From assembly GCF_900182735.1 (NCBI RefSeq), contig NZ_FXTU01000010.1, positions 15,037 to 79,036 of the forward strand: 64,000 bases of DNA, given 5' to 3'. This document shows positions 48,908 through 58,226 of the stretch, piece after piece (position 1 is the first letter of the stretch; each line of letters starts with the position of its first letter). The position numbers were made by a program, and so were the translations under genes. This DNA comes from Laceyella tengchongensis (GTDB taxonomy: Bacteria; Bacillota; Bacilli; Thermoactinomycetales; Thermoactinomycetaceae). The notes beneath the pieces were generated by a model that ran no database searches, had not been told where the DNA came from, and saw nothing but the letters and a program-made list of their open reading frames with translations.

Positions 48908-50308
48908 ATGGTAGCCGCCACCCTTCCTTACGAATCGATAAAAAATGATGAAGAATTGAGAAAGCTGGTATTGGACGGGGATCGAACGCTCGTTCCCTCG
49001 ATTGCTTTGCAACTGCCGCAAGCGCTGCAGTTATCTAAAGCGATGCTGACTTTGAATGAGGAGCAACAGGTGGAACGGGCAATTCAGCCGCGTGTGCGAA
49101 GAGAGCAGCTTCAATTGCATGGCATCGCGGTAAATGATAAGTTCAAATTTGTGAGGGAGTATCTTTTTTTCATATTTCAGACGGAAGTGTTGACTGCATA
49201 CTGTTCCACGGAACAAACCGTGTGGCTGGCCAATCACCAACAAAAGCGAACACGGTACCGGCGGGTAAAAGAGCAGGATCGGCCGCGTGAATACCGTCGG
49301 GCTAAACTGTTGGCTACCCGCACGATTTATGCATTGGGATTGGATTACGGCATGGTCAAAATCGGCGCGGTCAGCGGTGGCAAACTTGTCGTTGCAGGCC
49401 TCACAGTCACGCCCACGTTGGGTGAGGATGGAATCAAAAGCTTCCTCAGCGCACTGAAAGGTTATGTTGCTCAGTGTGTAGAGCCGAAGCCGGAGCCGGA
49501 GCAAATCGTGTTGGGTGCCGATCCAGAATTTGTGATGGTTGGTCCCGACGGAAAATTGGTCATCGCCTCCGATCTGATACCGGTGCGGGGGGAGATCGGC
49601 TGCGATGCGATTTGGTTGGGGGAAGACCGTCGCAAGAAGCCGTTGTTTGAATTGAGGCCCACACCTACTTCCGACCCGAAAACCATGGTGATGAGCATTT
49701 ATCGCCTGCTGACCAAACTGGCCAGGAAAACGAGGCATATACAGGGAAAATGGCTAGCTGGGGGGATGCCTTGGAGCGGCTTTCCTTTAGGAGGGCATAT
49801 TCATTACAGCGGAATCAAACCAAACTTTAAACTGTTCCGGGCATTGGATAACTATATGGCTCTTTTGTTTGTGATCGCCGAAGATGTGAAAGGAATCGAC
49901 CGCAGGCCCAAATACGGCTATTTGGGAGATTATCGGTTTCAACCGCATGGGGGATTTGAATATCGCACGCCGCCGAGTTGGCTGGTCTCCCCTACATTGA
50001 CCAAGGGGGTGTTCGCCCTAGCCAAATTGATCGCTAGCAACTACCGCACCCTTCCTTATTTCCCATTGCAAGACCCAGAAATCCAGCGCGCTTATTACAT
50101 GGGCCGCAAAGCGTTGATCTACCGCTGGTTGCCCAACTTATGGGAAAAGCTGAAGAAATGCGCTGATTATGAGTTATACCAAAAGCCGTTGGATGACTTG
50201 TTCCATTATCTCCTCTCCGGTGAAACGTGGGATGAGACACAAGATTTCCGCAGAGTTTGGTACCTGCCTCCGTATCAGCAGGCGCTTGTCCGGAAAAAAA
50301 CTTTGTGA
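48908..50308 (+). CDS. PhiEco32-type amidoligase (COOH-NH2 ligase type 2) domain protein
   Basis: A 466-residue protein. Residues about 1-190 are unrecognised; about 195-450 look like the phage phiEco32-type carboxylate-amine ligase domain of the ATP-grasp-like glutamine synthetase superfamily: LGADPEFVMVGPDGKLV, EIGCDAIWLG, ELRPTPTSDP, FPLGGHIHYSG and PHGGFEYRTPPSWLVSP. Such enzymes are predicted to join an amine to a protein or peptide carboxylate. Its place between cotE and mutS suggests a spore-coat or envelope modification role, which is inference. GAAAGGGGA precedes the ATG. Confidence 0.72.
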   Translation: MVAATLPYESIKNDEELRKLVLDGDRTLVPSIALQLPQALQLSKAMLTLNEEQQVERAIQPRVRREQLQLHGIAVNDKFKFVREYLFFIFQTEVLTAYCSTEQTVWLANHQQKRTRYRRVKEQDRPREYRRAKLLATRTIYALGLDYGMVKIGAVSGGKLVVAGLTVTPTLGEDGIKSFLSALKGYVAQCVEPKPEPEQIVLGADPEFVMVGPDGKLVIASDLIPVRGEIGCDAIWLGEDRRKKPLFELRPTPTSDPKTMVMSIYRLLTKLARKTRHIQGKWLAGGMPWSGFPLGGHIHYSGIKPNFKLFRALDNYMALLFVIAEDVKGIDRRPKYGYLGDYRFQPHGGFEYRTPPSWLVSPTLTKGVFALAKLIASNYRTLPYFPLQDPEIQRAYYMGRKALIYRWLPNLWEKLKKCADYELYQKPLDDLFHYLLSGETWDETQDFRRVWYLPPYQQALVRKKTL

Positions 50309-50377
50309 ACAAATGGGATGACTTCAGATTTTCATGTTAAAATAGGTGAATGAAAAATATATGCGGAGGAAGAGACC

Positions 50378-53050
50378 ATGTCGCAATATACTCCGATGAT
50401 GCAACAGTATTTATCGATAAAGGCACAATATCCTGATGCCTTTTTATTTTTTCGCCTCGGCGATTTTTATGAAATGTTTTTTTCTGACGCTGAAAAGGCA
50501 GCGGAAGAGCTGGAAATTACGTTAACCAGCCGAGATGGGGGAAAAGAGCGGATTCCCATGTGTGGGGTCCCCTATCATTCGGCGCATACGTATGTGGAAA
50601 AGTTGATCGAAAAAGGGTATAAAGTGGCGATATGTGAACAAGTGGAAAATCCGGCGGCGGCCAAAGGGGTGGTGAAACGGGAAGTGGTCCGGGTCATCAC
50701 TCCCGGCACCATCATTGAAGAGAACATGCTGGTTGAGCAAGAAAACAATTTCTTGCTCGCACTTGCCGGCTTCGGTGGGACGATGGCGCTCGCTGCGGCG
50801 GATCTGTCCACGGGGGAATGCCATGTCACCGAATTGGCAGGTTCATTGGATTGGATCATTGATGAAGCGGCCAGCTATGAGCCCAAGGAAGTTTTGCTCG
50901 ATGAGGGATTGCATGGGAATGATGCCTTCCGTGAAGCGCTGTCGGGCAGATGCAAGTGTTTGGTGAATCCGCTCACCTTGGAAAAGCTGGTCGAACAAGA
51001 ATTGGCGGAAGAGCTGCCGGAGCAATTCGCCAATTTCAATGAGGTTTGCACGTCCGAGCCCTTGCGGCGCGTACTCAGCATGTTGTTTGCCTATCTGAAG
51101 CAGACCCAAAAGCGTACACTGGGGCACTTGCGGCGTTTGCGCCGGTACGATGCCAAACAATACATGATGCTGGATGAAGCGGCACGGCGCAATCTCGAAT
51201 TGACGCGGACACTGGGAGAAGGCAAAAAACGGGGTTCCCTGCTGTGGCTGCTTGACCAAACGGCAACGGCCATGGGTAGCCGTCTGCTTCGCAAGTGGTT
51301 GGACAAGCCACTGTTGAACGTGCCGGACATCAAGCGGCGCCAAGACACGGTTGCAGCGTTTTTGTCAGATTTCATCCTGCTGGATGAAGCGCGCGAGATG
51401 TTGAAGCAAGTGTATGATTTGGAGCGCCTCGCAGCACGGATTTCGTTTGGCTCAGCCAATGCGAGGGATCTGACCAATGTGAAGCGTTCATTAAGTGTCA
51501 TTCCTCACTTGCGTGAGCGGTTGATGCGGTCGGGCCATGATGAATTGGCCGCGTTGGGCGAACAGATGGACGAGTGTCAGGCACTCCGGGAGTTGATTGA
51601 CCGCGCGATTGTGGATGAACCCCCGGTTTCCGTCAAAGAAGGTGGCATCATGAGGGAAGGATACCATGCCGAACTGGATCAATTGCGCGCCATCCAAAAA
51701 GACGGCAAAAGTTGGATTGCGCAGTTGGAACAGCAAGAACGGGAAGCGACGGGCATCAAGTCGTTGAAAATCGGGTATAACCGGGTATTCGGTTACTATA
51801 TCGAAGTGACCAAATCCAATTTGCAGCATGTACCTGAGCGGTATCAACGGAAGCAGACCCTGGCCAATGCGGAACGGTTTGTGACCCCCGAGTTGAAGGA
51901 ACGGGAGCAATTGATTCTTAACGCCGCCGAAAAATCGGTGGAAATGGAATATGAGCTGTTCACAGAAGTGCGCAACCAAGTCGCGCAAGAGGTGACCCGT
52001 TTGCAACATTTGGCGGAGAAGGTGGCTGAAATCGATGTGCTACAAGCTTTTGCCATCATCGCCCAAAAATATCGGTACGTGAGGCCGGAAGTTCATCAAG
52101 CGGATCGCCTGCATATCAAACAGGGACGTCATCCGGTGGTGGAGGCGGCCACAAATGTGGATGACTTTGTGGCAAATGATGTGACCCTGGATGGAGATAA
52201 GCGGCAAATCCTGCTCATCACCGGACCAAACATGGCTGGTAAAAGCACCTATATGCGCCAAGTGGCTTTGATCACGCTGATGAGCCAGATCGGAAGTTAC
52301 GTGCCGGCGGAATACGCCGAAGTTTCCATTGTGGATCGCATTTTCACCCGCATTGGTGCGGCGGATGACCTGATTGGTGGGCGCAGTACCTTCATGGTGG
52401 AGATGGCCGAAACGTGCCACGCCTTGCGTGAAGCGACCTCCCGCAGCCTGATTTTGCTCGATGAAGTGGGGCGCGGTACGTCCACCTATGATGGGATGGC
52501 TTTGGCTCACGCCATTGTGGAATACATCCACGACCATATCGGGGCGAAGACATTGTTCTCCACGCATTATCATGAGTTGACGGAGTTGGAGCGGCAACTA
52601 GCCAGATTGGTCAACGTGCATGCCCAATGCATTGAGAAGGACGGCAAAGTGGTCTTTCTGCACCGGATCGTCCCCGGCGGGGCGGACAAAAGTTACGGTA
52701 TTCATGTTGCCGAATTGGCAGGTTTGCCGCAACCGGTAATCCACCGTGCCAAAGAGATATTAGAGGAATTGGAAGGACGCTTTCACGCTTCGCCGGAACC
52801 TGCCGAACCCAAACCGGATGATTCAGCCCAGCTGTCATTGTTTGACTACGCGGCCAAAGCTACTTCGCCTGCGAAAGATGAAACGGCTAACCATGTGGCT
52901 GAGTCAGTTACGCAGGGGAACGGCGCGGCCACGGCGCTTTTGTCGACTAAGGAGCAAGAAATTATTGAAGCATTGCGGCAATGGGATTTGATGATGAAGA
53001 ACCCATTTGAGTGCATGCAATTTTTATATGAATTGAAACAGAAATTGTAA
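50378..53050 (+). CDS. mutS: DNA mismatch repair protein MutS
   Basis: Recognises mismatches and insertion loops and recruits MutL. The 890-residue protein has the N-terminal mismatch-binding domain (MQQYLSIKAQYPDAFLFFRLGDFYEMF with the Phe-x-Glu wedge), connector, lever and clamp domains. The ATPase follows with Walker A GPNMAGKST and Walker B LILLDEVGRGTST, and a C-terminal helix-turn-helix region. GCGGAGGAA precedes the ATG. mutL follows 28 bases later. Confidence 0.98.
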   Translation: MSQYTPMMQQYLSIKAQYPDAFLFFRLGDFYEMFFSDAEKAAEELEITLTSRDGGKERIPMCGVPYHSAHTYVEKLIEKGYKVAICEQVENPAAAKGVVKREVVRVITPGTIIEENMLVEQENNFLLALAGFGGTMALAAADLSTGECHVTELAGSLDWIIDEAASYEPKEVLLDEGLHGNDAFREALSGRCKCLVNPLTLEKLVEQELAEELPEQFANFNEVCTSEPLRRVLSMLFAYLKQTQKRTLGHLRRLRRYDAKQYMMLDEAARRNLELTRTLGEGKKRGSLLWLLDQTATAMGSRLLRKWLDKPLLNVPDIKRRQDTVAAFLSDFILLDEAREMLKQVYDLERLAARISFGSANARDLTNVKRSLSVIPHLRERLMRSGHDELAALGEQMDECQALRELIDRAIVDEPPVSVKEGGIMREGYHAELDQLRAIQKDGKSWIAQLEQQEREATGIKSLKIGYNRVFGYYIEVTKSNLQHVPERYQRKQTLANAERFVTPELKEREQLILNAAEKSVEMEYELFTEVRNQVAQEVTRLQHLAEKVAEIDVLQAFAIIAQKYRYVRPEVHQADRLHIKQGRHPVVEAATNVDDFVANDVTLDGDKRQILLITGPNMAGKSTYMRQVALITLMSQIGSYVPAEYAEVSIVDRIFTRIGAADDLIGGRSTFMVEMAETCHALREATSRSLILLDEVGRGTSTYDGMALAHAIVEYIHDHIGAKTLFSTHYHELTELERQLARLVNVHAQCIEKDGKVVFLHRIVPGGADKSYGIHVAELAGLPQPVIHRAKEILEELEGRFHASPEPAEPKPDDSAQLSLFDYAAKATSPAKDETANHVAESVTQGNGAATALLSTKEQEIIEALRQWDLMMKNPFECMQFLYELKQKL

Positions 53051-53078
53051 CTGATCAGTGAGGAAGGAGGGCGAAAGC

Positions 53079-55082
53079 GTGGGCAGAATCCAAGTGTTGG
53101 ACGATCATTTGGCCAACCAGATTGCCGCGGGGGAAGTGGTTGAACGGCCGGCCTCGATTGTGAAAGAGCTGGTGGAAAACGCGATTGATGCGGAGGCAAC
53201 CCGCATCCAGATTCACATCGAAGAAGGCGGCATCTCATTAATCCGTGTCTCTGACAACGGAATCGGGATGGATCGAGAAGATGCGGTCTTGGCCTTCTCC
53301 CGGCATGCGACAAGCAAAATCAAGCGCGAACGGGACTTGTTTTCGATCAAAACCCTGGGCTTTCGAGGCGAAGCCATGCCCAGCATCGCCTCGGTTGCGC
53401 GGGTGACTCTGACCACGGCCCATGATCCTTCGCAACTGGCGACAGTGGTGCGGATAGAAGGAGGCGAACTCCTCTCAGTCGAGGACGCCTCCCGCTCCCA
53501 AGGGACAGATGTGGTGGTAAATGAGCTTTTTTACAATACACCGGCTCGTTTGAAGTACCTGAAAACGGTCAACACTGAGGTTAGCCATGTGGCGGATGTT
53601 GTTGGACGGCTGGCCTTGGCCCATCCACATATCTCTTTTGCACTCAGCCACAATCAACGGGAGCTATTTCGCACGAGTGGTGACGGCAAGTTGCTGCATG
53701 TGCTGCACGCCCTGTACGGCAAGCAGGTGGCGAGCCGGATGGTGGCGTTTGCGGGGGAAGACGCGGACTTTGCCATCGCGGGTTATGTGACCAAACCGGA
53801 AATCACTCGTTCCACCCGTTCCTATCTATCCATCGTGCTAAATGGCCGGTTTGTCCGTTCCATACCGATTACACAAGCTATTTTGCGCGCCTATGGCACG
53901 TTGTTGCCGAATGGACGTTACCCCATCGGTGTGCTGACGGTGCAGATGGACCCCAAATTGGTTGATGTAAACGTGCATCCCGCTAAATTGGAAGTGCGGT
54001 TGAGCAAGGAGAAAGAGTGTTGCCGGTTGGTAGAGGAAGCGATCACGCGGGCGTTCAAAGCGGAGCGGTTTGTGCCGGGCGCGATGGGTAGTGTGGGACA
54101 AGCTCGGATCAAAACGACGGTCGTCCAGGACGAACTCTCGTGGGAGAAGATGGAGGCACCGCCGACCAAATCAATGAACAAGCCTGTTTATCCGCCCCTA
54201 CAACCGAGCAGGGATCAGGTGATGGAGGCCAGTGCGAGCGATGCTAGTGACATGGAAGAGGTGCCGCAACCGCTTCAGACGCGCGAGCAGGAATCTTCCA
54301 GACGGGGAAATGTGGTAGCGGAGGAGCCCGAATCGCTCACATTCACACCGCCGCGACCGCCTAGCGCTCCGCCTCAACCCGCTTACCGCTCGGCTTTGAC
54401 CACGTTTGCCAAACGTGAAGAAACTGCGCCCGCTCCTCCGGCTGCTCAGGTGGAAGAAACGGAAAGTACGGAACCGGTGGAGACTGGTTCCACATCCCCG
54501 CGTTTGCCGGAAATGGAGCCGTTGGCGCAGGTGCACGGCACCTACATTGTGGCCCAATCAAAAGACGGCTTTTATCTGATTGACCAACATGCGGCGCATG
54601 AGCGCATCTACTATGAGATTTATTCACGCAAATTGGGCGAAGAAAATACCAAGCAATACCCCTTGCTCATCCCGTTGACGATTGAGTGTTCACCCGCGGA
54701 AGCTGAACTGTTGGAAGCCAAGTTGGCGTATTTGCGGCAGTGGGGGTTGGAAATGGAGCCTTTTGGGGGAACGACGTTTGTCGTCCGGGCTTATCCCACT
54801 TGGTTTCCACGAGAAGACGCGGAGAGCCTGGTTCACGAAATCATTGAGTGGTTGAAGGAGCATGGCAAAGTGGATACGGGCGCGCTGCGTGATGCGACGG
54901 CCAAGATGATGTCTTGCAAAGCGGCGATCAAAGCGAATCGACATTTGCGCCGTGACGAGATGGAAAGCTTGTTGGTGCAGTTGAACCAATGCGAAAATCC
55001 GTTCACTTGCCCGCACGGCCGTCCTATTTTTGTTCATTTCTCCAGCTATGAGTTAGAAAAAATGTTTAAGCGAGTGATGTAG
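53079..55082 (+). CDS. mutL: DNA mismatch repair protein MutL (endonuclease type)
   Basis: A 667-residue protein. The N-terminal GHKL ATPase has IAAGEVVERPASIVKELVENAIDA and DNGIGM, a variable Pro/Glu-rich linker spans about 345-475, and the C-terminal domain carries the endonuclease motif DQHAAHERIYYE and the late CPHGRP motif. These show a nicking MutL, as expected where MutH is absent. The GTG at 53079 follows AAGGAGGGC and restores VGRIQVLDDHLANQIAAGE. It is co-transcribed with mutS and the genes to miaA. Confidence 0.97.
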   Translation: MGRIQVLDDHLANQIAAGEVVERPASIVKELVENAIDAEATRIQIHIEEGGISLIRVSDNGIGMDREDAVLAFSRHATSKIKRERDLFSIKTLGFRGEAMPSIASVARVTLTTAHDPSQLATVVRIEGGELLSVEDASRSQGTDVVVNELFYNTPARLKYLKTVNTEVSHVADVVGRLALAHPHISFALSHNQRELFRTSGDGKLLHVLHALYGKQVASRMVAFAGEDADFAIAGYVTKPEITRSTRSYLSIVLNGRFVRSIPITQAILRAYGTLLPNGRYPIGVLTVQMDPKLVDVNVHPAKLEVRLSKEKECCRLVEEAITRAFKAERFVPGAMGSVGQARIKTTVVQDELSWEKMEAPPTKSMNKPVYPPLQPSRDQVMEASASDASDMEEVPQPLQTREQESSRRGNVVAEEPESLTFTPPRPPSAPPQPAYRSALTTFAKREETAPAPPAAQVEETESTEPVETGSTSPRLPEMEPLAQVHGTYIVAQSKDGFYLIDQHAAHERIYYEIYSRKLGEENTKQYPLLIPLTIECSPAEAELLEAKLAYLRQWGLEMEPFGGTTFVVRAYPTWFPREDAESLVHEIIEWLKEHGKVDTGALRDATAKMMSCKAAIKANRHLRRDEMESLLVQLNQCENPFTCPHGRPIFVHFSSYELEKMFKRVM

Positions 55083-55086
55083 AACC

Positions 55087-55869
55087 GTGTTTGTGACAAC
55101 GTCTTTTCATCCAGGAACGAAAGAAATCCAAGAAGCCCGGTATCTGTCCGCATTGTTGGGAATTCCCTATGTGAAGCGGGAACGTCATTCGCTGCCCGGT
55201 TTGTTTGCACAAACGGGGGAATCACGGGCGGTCATTGTGACGAAACAGGGATGGCGAGTGGAGGAGGAACAAGGTCAGCCTTTTTTCTTTCATCCCAGTA
55301 TGTCCGCACTCAGGATCAAGCAGTTGTTGAATGGAGATCCCGATGCTATGGTGGAATGCGCGGGGCTTAAGCCGGGAGACCGCGTGCTTGATTGCACCTT
55401 GGGCATGGGCGCGGACGCCGTTGTAGCGGCTCATGTCGTGGGAGATGAGGGACAAGTGGTGGCTCTTGAAAGCCAACCGGTGATCGCCGCTATCGTGAAA
55501 CATGGCCTAAAAACGTATGAGACTGATCGCAAAGCCTTGCACCGTGCATTGCGGCGGGTCGAAGTGGTTCAAGCGGATTATCGAAGCTATCTGCCGTTAT
55601 GCCAAGATAATTCGTTCGATGTGGTGATGTTCGATCCGATGTTCCGGGAGACGGTGCAGGCTTCAAACGCCATCCAACAGTTGAAACCGTTGGCCAATCC
55701 AGAACCATTGGATGAGCGCTCTGTCCGGGAAGCGATCCGCGTGGCGAAGCGTGCCGTATTGCTGAAGGAACGGCCTAAGGGAGGAGAATTCGCCCGGCTC
55801 GGGTTTGAGATCGTCAAGTCCTCTTCCAGCTTTGCTTGGGGCGTGATTCGAAAGGGGGGAGTCCAATGA
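55087..55869 (+). CDS. Class I SAM-dependent methyltransferase (RsmJ-like)
   Basis: A 260-residue methyltransferase. The SAM-binding motif I reads VLDCTLGMGADAVVAAHVVG, the acidic motif II VVALESQP, and motif IV VVMFDPMFRE is of the DPPF type (here DPMF). Overall this resembles RsmJ-type 16S rRNA methyltransferases. The GTG start lies 4 bases after mutL without a clear ribosome site, so translation is probably coupled. The stop overlaps the miaA ATG (ATGA). Substrate unproven. Confidence 0.82.
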   Translation: MFVTTSFHPGTKEIQEARYLSALLGIPYVKRERHSLPGLFAQTGESRAVIVTKQGWRVEEEQGQPFFFHPSMSALRIKQLLNGDPDAMVECAGLKPGDRVLDCTLGMGADAVVAAHVVGDEGQVVALESQPVIAAIVKHGLKTYETDRKALHRALRRVEVVQADYRSYLPLCQDNSFDVVMFDPMFRETVQASNAIQQLKPLANPEPLDERSVREAIRVAKRAVLLKERPKGGEFARLGFEIVKSSSSFAWGVIRKGGVQ

Positions 55870-56795
55870 AGCCACAGGTGTTGGTGATCGCTGGACCCAC
55901 CGCCGTCGGAAAAACGGCGCTCAGCATCAAGCTGGCCAAACAATTTAACGGTGAAATCATCTCAGGGGATTCAATGCAGGTTTATCGGGGTATGGATATA
56001 GGGACAGCCAAAGTCACACCTGAAGAGCAAGAAGGTATCCCGCACCATCTCATTGACATCATCGATCCAGACACCTCTTTCTCCGTTCAGGAATATCAGA
56101 AGTTGGCGCGGCAGAAAATCGACGAGGTGCATGAGCGGGGTCGCCTTCCCATGCTAGTGGGGGGGACGGGGTTATATATCGAATCGGTGATGTATGATTA
56201 TGAGATGCCACAGGTCCCAGAGAACCAGGCCTTGCGCCAAGAATTGGGCAGGCTCGCCGCTGAGCGGGGAGGTGAAGTGTTGCATGCTCGCTTGCAAGAG
56301 GTAGATCCCGAGACGGCTAAAAAATTGCATCCCAATGACATACGACGTATGATTCGCGCGTTAGAGGTCTATGATGTTACTGGTATTCCTTTTTCCCAGT
56401 TGAAGGGAAGAGGCACCTCTCCGTATGAAGCGTGCTGGATCGGTTTGACGATGTCGCGTGAGCTTTTATATGAACGGATTAATAAGCGCGTCGATCTGAT
56501 GCTGGAACAAGGACTGGTCGAAGAAGTCAAGCGGTTGAAGGAGAAAGGGTACAGCCTCGGTTTGACTTCAATGCAAGCCATCGGGTATAAGGAAATCATG
56601 GCTTATCTGTCAGGGCAATTAACGTTGGAGGAAGCGGTGCATCTGATCAAGCAAGGTTCGCGTAAGTATGCCAAACGCCAGCTGTCCTGGTTTCGCCGTT
56701 ATGGGGAGATGCACTGGTTCGATGTGACGAATAGGGAATGTTTTGCAGAAATTCAGAGCTTGGTTGCAGGAAAGTGCCATTTGGCTAGAGAATAG
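55866..56795 (+). CDS. miaA: tRNA dimethylallyltransferase
   Basis: Transfers the dimethylallyl group to A37 of tRNAs, making i6A, the substrate of MiaB (46182). A 309-residue enzyme with the P-loop AGPTAVGKTALS, the conserved ISGDSMQVYRGMDIGTAK, GGTGLYIESVMYDY and LTSMQAIGYKEI blocks. AAAGGGGGGAG precedes the ATG, which overlaps the upstream stop. hfq follows 45 bases downstream with its own ribosome site, as in many bacteria. Confidence 0.97.
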   Translation: MKPQVLVIAGPTAVGKTALSIKLAKQFNGEIISGDSMQVYRGMDIGTAKVTPEEQEGIPHHLIDIIDPDTSFSVQEYQKLARQKIDEVHERGRLPMLVGGTGLYIESVMYDYEMPQVPENQALRQELGRLAAERGGEVLHARLQEVDPETAKKLHPNDIRRMIRALEVYDVTGIPFSQLKGRGTSPYEACWIGLTMSRELLYERINKRVDLMLEQGLVEEVKRLKEKGYSLGLTSMQAIGYKEIMAYLSGQLTLEEAVHLIKQGSRKYAKRQLSWFRRYGEMHWFDVTNRECFAEIQSLVAGKCHLARE

Positions 56796-56840
56796 AGTAC
56801 AATAATGTAAAATGTTAAAATTACATAGGAGGTACGGATT

Positions 56841-57083
56841 TTGAAACAATCCATCAACATTCAAGATACATTTCTAAACCAAATCCGCAAAGAATCGGTT
56901 CCCGTCACCATCTATTTGGTAAACGGATTTCAGCTACGCGGGGTGATTCGCGGCTTTGATAATTTTACCATAGTGATCGACAGCGAAGGTAAACAACAAA
57001 TGGTTTACAAGCATGCAATCTCCACGTTTACTCCCGCTCGTCCGGTATCTCTCATGCCGTCTGATGAAAGCAAAGAAGGCTGA
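56841..57083 (+). CDS. hfq: RNA-binding protein Hfq
   Basis: A hexameric Sm-like RNA chaperone of 80 residues. Sm1 spans VTIYLVNGFQLRGVIRGFDNF and Sm2 contains the hallmark YKHAIS. The start is TTG (MKQSINIQDTFLNQIRK) with AGGAGGTACG upstream. The typical miaA-hfq order is kept. A strong terminator follows. Confidence 0.97.
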   Translation: MKQSINIQDTFLNQIRKESVPVTIYLVNGFQLRGVIRGFDNFTIVIDSEGKQQMVYKHAISTFTPARPVSLMPSDESKEG

Positions 57084-57092
57084 GCCCCTTTT

Positions 57093-57122
57093 AAGCTGCT
57101 GAATCTATCAGCAGCTTTTTTC
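57093..57122 (+). terminator. Terminator of miaA-hfq
   Basis: Perfect 10-bp stem AAGCTGCTGA / TCAGCAGCTT with a 5-base loop and six Ts. Confidence 0.94.
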
Positions 57123-57201
57123 AGTCCTCTGACGGGATTCACCCATTTCTGGGCGGGTGCGTATACATAAAAAAGCATCAGACCACAGAGAGGTGAACCG
57201 G

Positions 57202-58200
57202 ATGGGGAGAAGGGTTTACACCGGAACCGCAAAACATCAGATACATGTTGTGTTTGACCATCGCCAGCAATGCCGCCAAACTGCCGCCCCGGCTTCTGTC
57301 GTAGAATCGACCCGTGAAAAGGAGGGGCCGCTAAAAGCGTGCTTGGATCAATTGGACGAATTGGTGGGACTGTCTAAGGTAAAAGAGTTTGTGACGGAGA
57401 TATACGCTTGGCTGGAAGTGAGCAAACGTCGCCAAGCGGCAGGATTGGCAACAGACCAGCAAGTGTTGCACATGATTTTTGCTGGTGAACCAGGCACGGG
57501 GAAAACGACTGTGGCCCGTATCATCGGCAAGTTGTTCAAAGAGATGGGCGTTTTGTCCAAAGGGCATTTGATAGAAGTAGAGCGGGCAGATTTGGTTGGC
57601 GAATATATCGGTCACACGGCGCAAAAAACGCGTGAACACGTGCGCCGGGCCTTGGGCGGCATTTTGTTTATTGATGAGGCTTATTCCTTGGCGCGCGGCG
57701 GGGACAAGGATTTTGGCAAGGAAGCAATTGATACCCTGGTAAAATCAATGGAAGACCATAAAAATGAGTTCATTCTCATTTTGGCGGGTTATTCTCATGA
57801 GATGGGGCAATTTTTGCGGCTTAACCCAGGATTGCCGTCCCGGTTTCCCATCCAACTCACTTTTCCGCCGTTCACGTTGACCGAGTTGATGGAAATCGCG
57901 GACAATATGGTGCGAGAGCGGGAATACCGGTTATCCTTCGCTTTTAAAGAGAAGCTGAAAAAACACTTGCAGGAGGAGCGGCTGAGAAATCGGAACCATT
58001 TTGGCAATGCCCGCCATGTCCGTAATTTGATCGAACAGGCGGCCCGCCATCAGGCCGTTCGCCTGTTGCGTGCCAAGCACACGAGCCGCGATGATCTGAT
58101 GACGCTTAGAAGCGAAGACCTGCAAATAGAGTCCGGTTCGCAGAATGGGTTCAAGGCTTCGTGGTATAATGAGAAAATCCATGATTCACTCACTGTCTGA
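57202..58200 (+). CDS. spoVK: Stage V sporulation protein K (AAA ATPase)
   Basis: A mother-cell AAA+ ATPase of the CbbX/SpoVK group, needed for late spore maturation. About 332 residues: short N-terminal region, then LDELVGLSKVKEFVTEIYAW, Walker A GEPGTGKTT, Walker B ILFIDEAYSLARGG, sensor 1 EFILILAGYS and the arginine-finger region PGLPSRFPIQLTFP. The ATG at 57202 follows AGAGAGGTGA. ATACATA near 57162 could be part of a mother-cell sigma promoter, but the -35 is unclear. The order hfq-spoVK-hflX matches B. subtilis. Confidence 0.94.
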   Translation: MGRRVYTGTAKHQIHVVFDHRQQCRQTAAPASVVESTREKEGPLKACLDQLDELVGLSKVKEFVTEIYAWLEVSKRRQAAGLATDQQVLHMIFAGEPGTGKTTVARIIGKLFKEMGVLSKGHLIEVERADLVGEYIGHTAQKTREHVRRALGGILFIDEAYSLARGGDKDFGKEAIDTLVKSMEDHKNEFILILAGYSHEMGQFLRLNPGLPSRFPIQLTFPPFTLTELMEIADNMVREREYRLSFAFKEKLKKHLQEERLRNRNHFGNARHVRNLIEQAARHQAVRLLRAKHTSRDDLMTLRSEDLQIESGSQNGFKASWYNEKIHDSLTV

Positions 58201-58226
58201 GAAAGGAATGAAGTAGGATAGAAACG

